From positions 62,001 to 126,000 of the forward strand of contig CAVUYB010000005.1 of assembly GCA_963745595.1 (NCBI GenBank): a DNA stretch of 64,000 nucleotides, given 5' to 3'. The notes under the pieces are model-generated. The model did not search any database and was not told the origin of the DNA. It saw only the letters and a list, made by a program, of their open reading frames with translations. The DNA comes from DASZUK01 sp963745595 (GTDB lineage: Bacteria > Actinomycetota > Acidimicrobiia > Acidimicrobiales > RAAP-2). Numbering within the stretch: the stretch's first letter is position 1; every line of letters starts with the position of its first letter. Below are positions 60,625 to 64,000 of the stretch, piece by piece. The translations under genes were made by a program, and so were the position numbers.

Positions 60625-61708
60625 GCGGGTGGGCGGCGAAGAAGCGCCACATGATGGCGTCGGCTGTGATCGAGAACGTCGTCCGGCCGACGACGGAGCT
60701 GATGGCCGCCGATACCTTGCTCCCCGGCCAGGCGTGGCCGCCGCCCTTGACGACGTAGAGCTCGACGTCGGCGTCGTTCGGGCAGCGGTAGCGGACGAGC
60801 GTGACGTCGCTGGCGACCTTGGTCGACGCGGGTCCAGAGGCGCAGCCGTTCCGCTTGGCCCAGGCCGCGGTGTCGTCGGGGATCGACGGCGCCTTCTTCA
60901 GCGCGCTCTTGTCGCCGGACCCGGCGAGCGTTCCCGGCTTCCCTGTCGGCGCCGGTAGGTTGGCCGCGGCCTGGCTGGGGGTGCCGTTGAAGTGGACGAA
61001 CGGGTCGGCGGTGCCGTGGAAGGCGACGACCGGGACCGGGCGCGACGGATGGCAGCCGGCGAGGTTCTGGATGCCGGCCACGGGGGCCACCGCGGCGATC
61101 CGGCCGGCGTACTGGCAGGCGATGGCGGACGACAAGAACGCGCCGTTCGAGTACCCGGTCGAGTACAGCCGGTTCTGGTCGACACAGAGCGTCTTCTCGA
61201 CGGTGTCGAAGAGGCCGCCGACGAACGCCATGTCCGCGCTGCCGATCGTCGCCTCCCACAGCGGGACCGGCTCTGTCACCCCCGGAGTGATCGTGATGAA
61301 CCCGTGGGACTGGCCGTATGTGCCGAGGGCGGACAGCGTCACCTGACCGGACGCCGGCTCGGAGTAGCCGTGGAAGTCGAAGACGACCGGCATCGGGGTC
61401 CGGCCGTCGTACGACGTCGGTAGCTGTTGGACATAGAAGCCCTGCCGGCTGCCGACGGTCAGTGGGATCGTGGTCTCGCCGGGCGCCGTCGCGGTGGCGG
61501 CCCGGCAGCCGACCGACGGCGCGGCCGGCGCCGGCTTGGTCGCCGCGCCGGCCGGATCGGTGGCGCCGATTGGCCCGGCCCCCGGCCCGGCCAGCCCGAC
61601 GAGCAGGCCGGCGGTCAGGAGCGGACCGGCGATCAGGGCGGTGGCCACGCGTCGAGCTCGGCCCGGTGCGGGTTCGGGATCTCGTCGTCGGTTCGGCGTG
61701 ATCGGCAT
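60608..61708 (-). CDS. Secreted PHB-depolymerase/feruloyl-esterase-like hydrolase
   Basis: A product of 366 residues. It has an N-terminal signal (RRVATALIAGPLLTAGLLVGLAG) and an alpha/beta-hydrolase domain with nucleophile GYSNGA, PVVFDFHGYSEPAS (oxyanion), VPVVAFHGTADPFVHF (Asp) and KGGGHAWPG (His). This fits the LpqC/esterase PHB-depolymerase family. ATG 61708 is chosen since GGGGAG lies 6 nt before; ATG 61714 touches that site. It probably hydrolyses esters outside the cell. Confidence 0.87.
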   Translation of the reverse strand: MPITPNRRRDPEPAPGRARRVATALIAGPLLTAGLLVGLAGPGAGPIGATDPAGAATKPAPAAPSVGCRAATATAPGETTIPLTVGSRQGFYVQQLPTSYDGRTPMPVVFDFHGYSEPASGQVTLSALGTYGQSHGFITITPGVTEPVPLWEATIGSADMAFVGGLFDTVEKTLCVDQNRLYSTGYSNGAFLSSAIACQYAGRIAAVAPVAGIQNLAGCHPSRPVPVVAFHGTADPFVHFNGTPSQAAANLPAPTGKPGTLAGSGDKSALKKAPSIPDDTAAWAKRNGCASGPASTKVASDVTLVRYRCPNDADVELYVVKGGGHAWPGSKVSAAISSVVGRTTFSITADAIMWRFFAAHPLTSHD

Positions 61709-61722
61709 GGTCATCTCCCCGG

Positions 61723-62163
61723 TCAGAGTTGTTTCGTCGGAAGGGTGAAGGTGATCCGGTACGCGCCGTTGACCGGTTTGGTCACCGTGACGACGGCCCG
61801 GGTGAAGAGGTTCCCGTAGGCGGTGGACCGGCGGACGGTGGTCAGCCGGACGGCGGCCGATCGCCGGACCGGTGAGCCGGCTGCGCAGGACGGCTGGCAG
61901 GAGTCGTAGACGAGGACGCCGCGCCCGATCGCCTGCTGGGGGCCCCACGCCGTCCAGGTCATGCCGGAGAGCTTCGAGTTGGCGTCGGCGCACGACAGGA
62001 CGTAGCCGGCGGGCTGTTTCTTGGGCGACCCGGCGCAGGTCAGTACGCGGACGGTCGTCGCCGCGCCGGCCGGCGCGGCCGAAAGGGCGAGCGACGGTCC
62101 GGCCACGCCGATCGCCGCCGCGAGCGCCATGGCCGCCCCCCGAACTGCCGTCCGTCGTCGCAA
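61723..62163 (-). CDS. Small secreted protein with four Cys
   Basis: A product of 146 residues. The signal peptide is about 1-35 (RRRTAVRGAAMALAAAIGVAGPSLALSAAPAGA). The mature part has LTCAGSPKKQPAGYVLSCADANSKLSGMTWTAWGPQQAIG and CQPSCA, giving two possible disulfides, and ends with beta strands. This family is common in actinobacteria and has no known role. ATG 62130 is a second possible start. It lies 14 nt before the esterase gene and may be co-transcribed with it. Confidence 0.72.
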   Translation of the reverse strand: MRRRTAVRGAAMALAAAIGVAGPSLALSAAPAGAATTVRVLTCAGSPKKQPAGYVLSCADANSKLSGMTWTAWGPQQAIGRGVLVYDSCQPSCAAGSPVRRSAAVRLTTVRRSTAYGNLFTRAVVTVTKPVNGAYRITFTLPTKQL

Positions 62164-62283
62164 GGATCGATCCTCCCGGTCCGTCGTCGTCGGGAGGTCC
62201 GGTGGCCCCCCGCCACGGCCGCCACCGTACCGGACGACCTCGCGCCACGGGCACCGGCGTCCGGGCGCCGACCGTGCGGCCGG

Positions 62284-62868
62284 TTAGCGGTTGTCGTCTT
62301 CGAGCTGGCCCACTTCCGCTTCGTCGTCGGCTCTTTCGTCTTCAACGGCCCAGCAGCGGTTCGTGAGGTAACGAACCACCCAGAGGCCACCGCCGGCGAT
62401 CAGCACTGAGGCGACGACGGTCCCACCCACGACGACGTAGTGCTCCCAGACGAGCAAGCCGAAGGGTGCAGGGTGTTCGAGCACTTGGCCCACGAAGTCG
62501 GCAACCGACGCCGCCACCGTCGCCAACAGGAGGACGCCGATCCAGGTCGAGCAGCGCCGGGCCCGCCGGAGATGGCCGGCGCCGCCGGCTTGCTCGCCGT
62601 CGACCGAAGCCGACCAGCACCGAACTTGCCGCCAGACGATGCCGAGCGCCACCAGCAGGAACAGTTCGCCCGCGACGGCCCAGCCGGTGGCGGAGGTGAT
62701 GACCGTCCCGACGAATGTCTGGGGGAGCTCAACCGGGGCCGAGCCGGTTGCCCCGACGATCCCACCGGCGAGGCCGGCCAGCACCGTGACGGTCATCGCG
62801 CCGAGGACGCACGCCGCCAGCACCTCGAGCGGCTCCCAGCCCACGGCCTCGGTCGTCGGCTCGTCCAT
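62284..62868 (-). CDS. Four-helix membrane protein, function unknown
   Basis: A product of 194 residues. Hydrophobic helices are near 15-35, 55-80, 110-130 and 145-170. The loop between helices 2 and 3 is Arg/Cys-rich, and the C-tail is very acidic (EDERADDEAEVGQLEDDN). I do not recognise a family. ATG 62868 (MDEPTTEA) is preferred to ATG 62883. Confidence 0.6.
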   Translation of the reverse strand: MDEPTTEAVGWEPLEVLAACVLGAMTVTVLAGLAGGIVGATGSAPVELPQTFVGTVITSATGWAVAGELFLLVALGIVWRQVRCWSASVDGEQAGGAGHLRRARRCSTWIGVLLLATVAASVADFVGQVLEHPAPFGLLVWEHYVVVGGTVVASVLIAGGGLWVVRYLTNRCWAVEDERADDEAEVGQLEDDNR

Positions 62869-62903
62869 GCGTGCACCCCCCACGGAGGGGGGAGCCTACG
62901 CGC

Positions 62904-63518
62904 TCAGCCGGTGAGCTCGTCGTACCGGAAGCAGGTGGTCAGGTGATCGTTGACGACGCCGGCGGCCTGGAGGTAGGCGTAGCAGATGGTCGAGCCGACG
63001 AACCGGAAGCCGCGCCGGCGGAGGTCGGCGCTGACGGCGTCGGAGAGCGCGGAGGTGGCCGGCACGTGGCCGATGGCCGGCCAGTGATTGACGACCGGTT
63101 GCCCGTCGACGAAGCCCCAGAGGTAGTCGTCGAAGCTGCCGAGCTCTTCTTGGACCGCGAGGAAGTGGCCGGCGTTGCCGATGGTGGCCTGGATCTTCTG
63201 CCGGTGGCGGATGATGCCGGGGTCGCCCATGAGCGACTCGGCCTTCTTCTCGGTGAACCGGGCCACCTTGGCCGGGTCGAAGTCGGCGAAGGCCTGGCGG
63301 TAGCCGTCGCGCCGCTTGAGGACGGTCAGCCAGCTCAGGCCGGCCTGAGCACCTTCGAGGACGAGGAGCTCGAAGTGCCGGCGGTCGTCGTGCACCGGGA
63401 CGCCCCACTCCTCGTCGTGGTACGGCGCCAGCCACGGGCCGGTGGCCCAGCCGCAGCGGGGCCGGCCGTCGTCGGTCCAATCATCGGCGGGCCGGTTGTC
63501 GTCCGGCAGGCGAGCCAT
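62904..63518 (-). CDS. tag: 3-methyladenine DNA glycosylase I
   Basis: A product of 204 residues. Zinc ligands and active-site features are visible: RCGWA, YHDEEWGVPVHDD, LLVLEGAQAGLSWLTVLKRRDGYRQAF and the late GFRFVGSTICYAYLQAAGVVNDHLTTC. The protein removes 3-methyladenine from DNA. The gene is single and intact. Confidence 0.95.
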   Translation of the reverse strand: MARLPDDNRPADDWTDDGRPRCGWATGPWLAPYHDEEWGVPVHDDRRHFELLVLEGAQAGLSWLTVLKRRDGYRQAFADFDPAKVARFTEKKAESLMGDPGIIRHRQKIQATIGNAGHFLAVQEELGSFDDYLWGFVDGQPVVNHWPAIGHVPATSALSDAVSADLRRRGFRFVGSTICYAYLQAAGVVNDHLTTCFRYDELTG

Positions 63519-63556
63519 CCCCGGAGCGTAGGTCGGGGCGGCCGATACTGGACCAC

Positions 63557-64000
63557 ATGAGGCGGGCCGGCGAGGGCGGGGGCGACGTCCTCTCGCGGAT
63601 GGTGCTGGCCGGGTTGTTCCTACTGGCGGCCACCACCGGCATGGTCGATGCGACGACGTTCCTCGGGCTCGGCCGGGTGTTCACGGCCAACATGACCGGC
63701 AACGTGCTGCTGCTCGGCTTCTCGTCGACCACTCGGCCCGACGGGTACACGCAGAGCACCATCCTCTACGGCGGGCTGGCCGCCCTGCTGGCCTTCGTGT
63801 CGGGGGCCCTCCTCGGCGCGGCCGTCGCCGGCCGCCGGGACGCGACCGCCCGGTTCAGGGCCGGCTTCGGCACCGAATGGGTGTTCTTGGCCACGGCCGC
63901 CGTCCTCCTGTTCGACACGGGGGCCACCCGGGGTGGACTGCGCTACGTCGTCCTCGTTCTCTTCGGCTTGTCGATGGGCTTCCAGAGCTCCGTCGTCCGC
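63557..64000 (+). CDS. DUF1275 (YoaK-like) membrane protein, 3' end cut off
   Basis: The frame is open to the right edge: 148 codons without a stop. It has several membrane helices; LLAATTGMVDATTFLGLGRVFTANMTGNVLLLGF is the DUF1275 signature. It ends in the window at FGLSMGFQSSVVR. GATACT 7 nt before the ATG may be the -10 of a leaderless transcript. Function of the family is unknown. Confidence 0.85.
   Translation, partial: MRRAGEGGGDVLSRMVLAGLFLLAATTGMVDATTFLGLGRVFTANMTGNVLLLGFSSTTRPDGYTQSTILYGGLAALLAFVSGALLGAAVAGRRDATARFRAGFGTEWVFLATAAVLLFDTGATRGGLRYVVLVLFGLSMGFQSSVVR

Noticed and set aside
1..64000. Insertion sequences, integrase, phage genes, tRNA or rRNA
   Set aside because: I looked for transposase or integrase motifs, and for tRNA- and rRNA-like sequence, and saw none. 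A tRNA search program would be needed to exclude tRNAs fully.

Overview
The window is a GC-rich (roughly 70%) actinobacterial chromosome segment, most likely from a member of the Acidimicrobiia. Supporting signs are the secreted proteins ending in tandem GYWEVASDGGLFAFGDA-type repeats, an F420-type LLM oxidoreductase, a mycofactocin-type SDR, a group 1h (actinobacterial high-affinity) [NiFe]-hydrogenase, and several leaderless genes with a TANNNT box exactly 6 nt before the start codon. At least a dozen single-base frame breaks interrupt otherwise well-conserved genes. The sequence is therefore probably an incompletely polished (perhaps long-read or metagenome) assembly, and I annotate such genes as frameshifted rather than dead.

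Layout. (1) 1-5116: an export operon of two Tat-type ferritin-like proteins, TatA, a cupredoxin, TatB, TatC and a four-helix membrane protein, then a double-PAS protein. (2) 5091-21110: a hydrogenase island. A PadR regulator fused to a YceI domain, with a small membrane protein, is divergent from hhyS, hhyL, a NifU-like protein, accessory genes, a maturation protease, a second YceI, hypA, hypC, a second small membrane protein, hypD, hypF, a HypC-like fusion, a SIS protein and hypE. hypB is not present. Two perfect inverted repeats and two promoters lie between the divergent units. (3) 21238-25364: an amidotransferase, an XRE-cupin regulator, an M24 peptidase and an APC permease.

(4) 25373-41552: the most unusual region. 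Three cobalamin riboswitches precede (a) a secreted alpha/alpha-toroid protein followed by a PP-loop ATPase, (b) a secreted toroid protein followed by a very large secreted protein combining a DUF4430-like beta domain, two toroids and an Fn3-like domain, and (c) a membrane-anchored DUF4430-like protein followed by a complete ECF transporter (T, fused double ATPase, S). A BtuF-like protein and a DUF5522 protein sit between them on the minus strand. Toroid plus small beta domain is the architecture of animal intrinsic factor and transcobalamin. I therefore read this as a corrinoid capture-and-import system; that is an inference.

(5) 41641-64000: toxin-antitoxin genes, a DEAD-box helicase, an orphan adenine methylase, LLM and SDR oxidoreductases, a DegT-type enzyme with His in place of the PLP lysine, a 1155-residue RecB-like nuclease/helicase, VOC protein, beta-carbonic anhydrase, a secreted beta-helix protein, acyl-CoA dehydrogenase, WYL regulator, MFS exporter, a DUF433/DUF5615 pair with a gutted toxin, a secreted esterase, small secreted and membrane proteins, tag, and a partial DUF1275 protein. 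I found no tRNA, rRNA, CRISPR array, IS element or phage gene.
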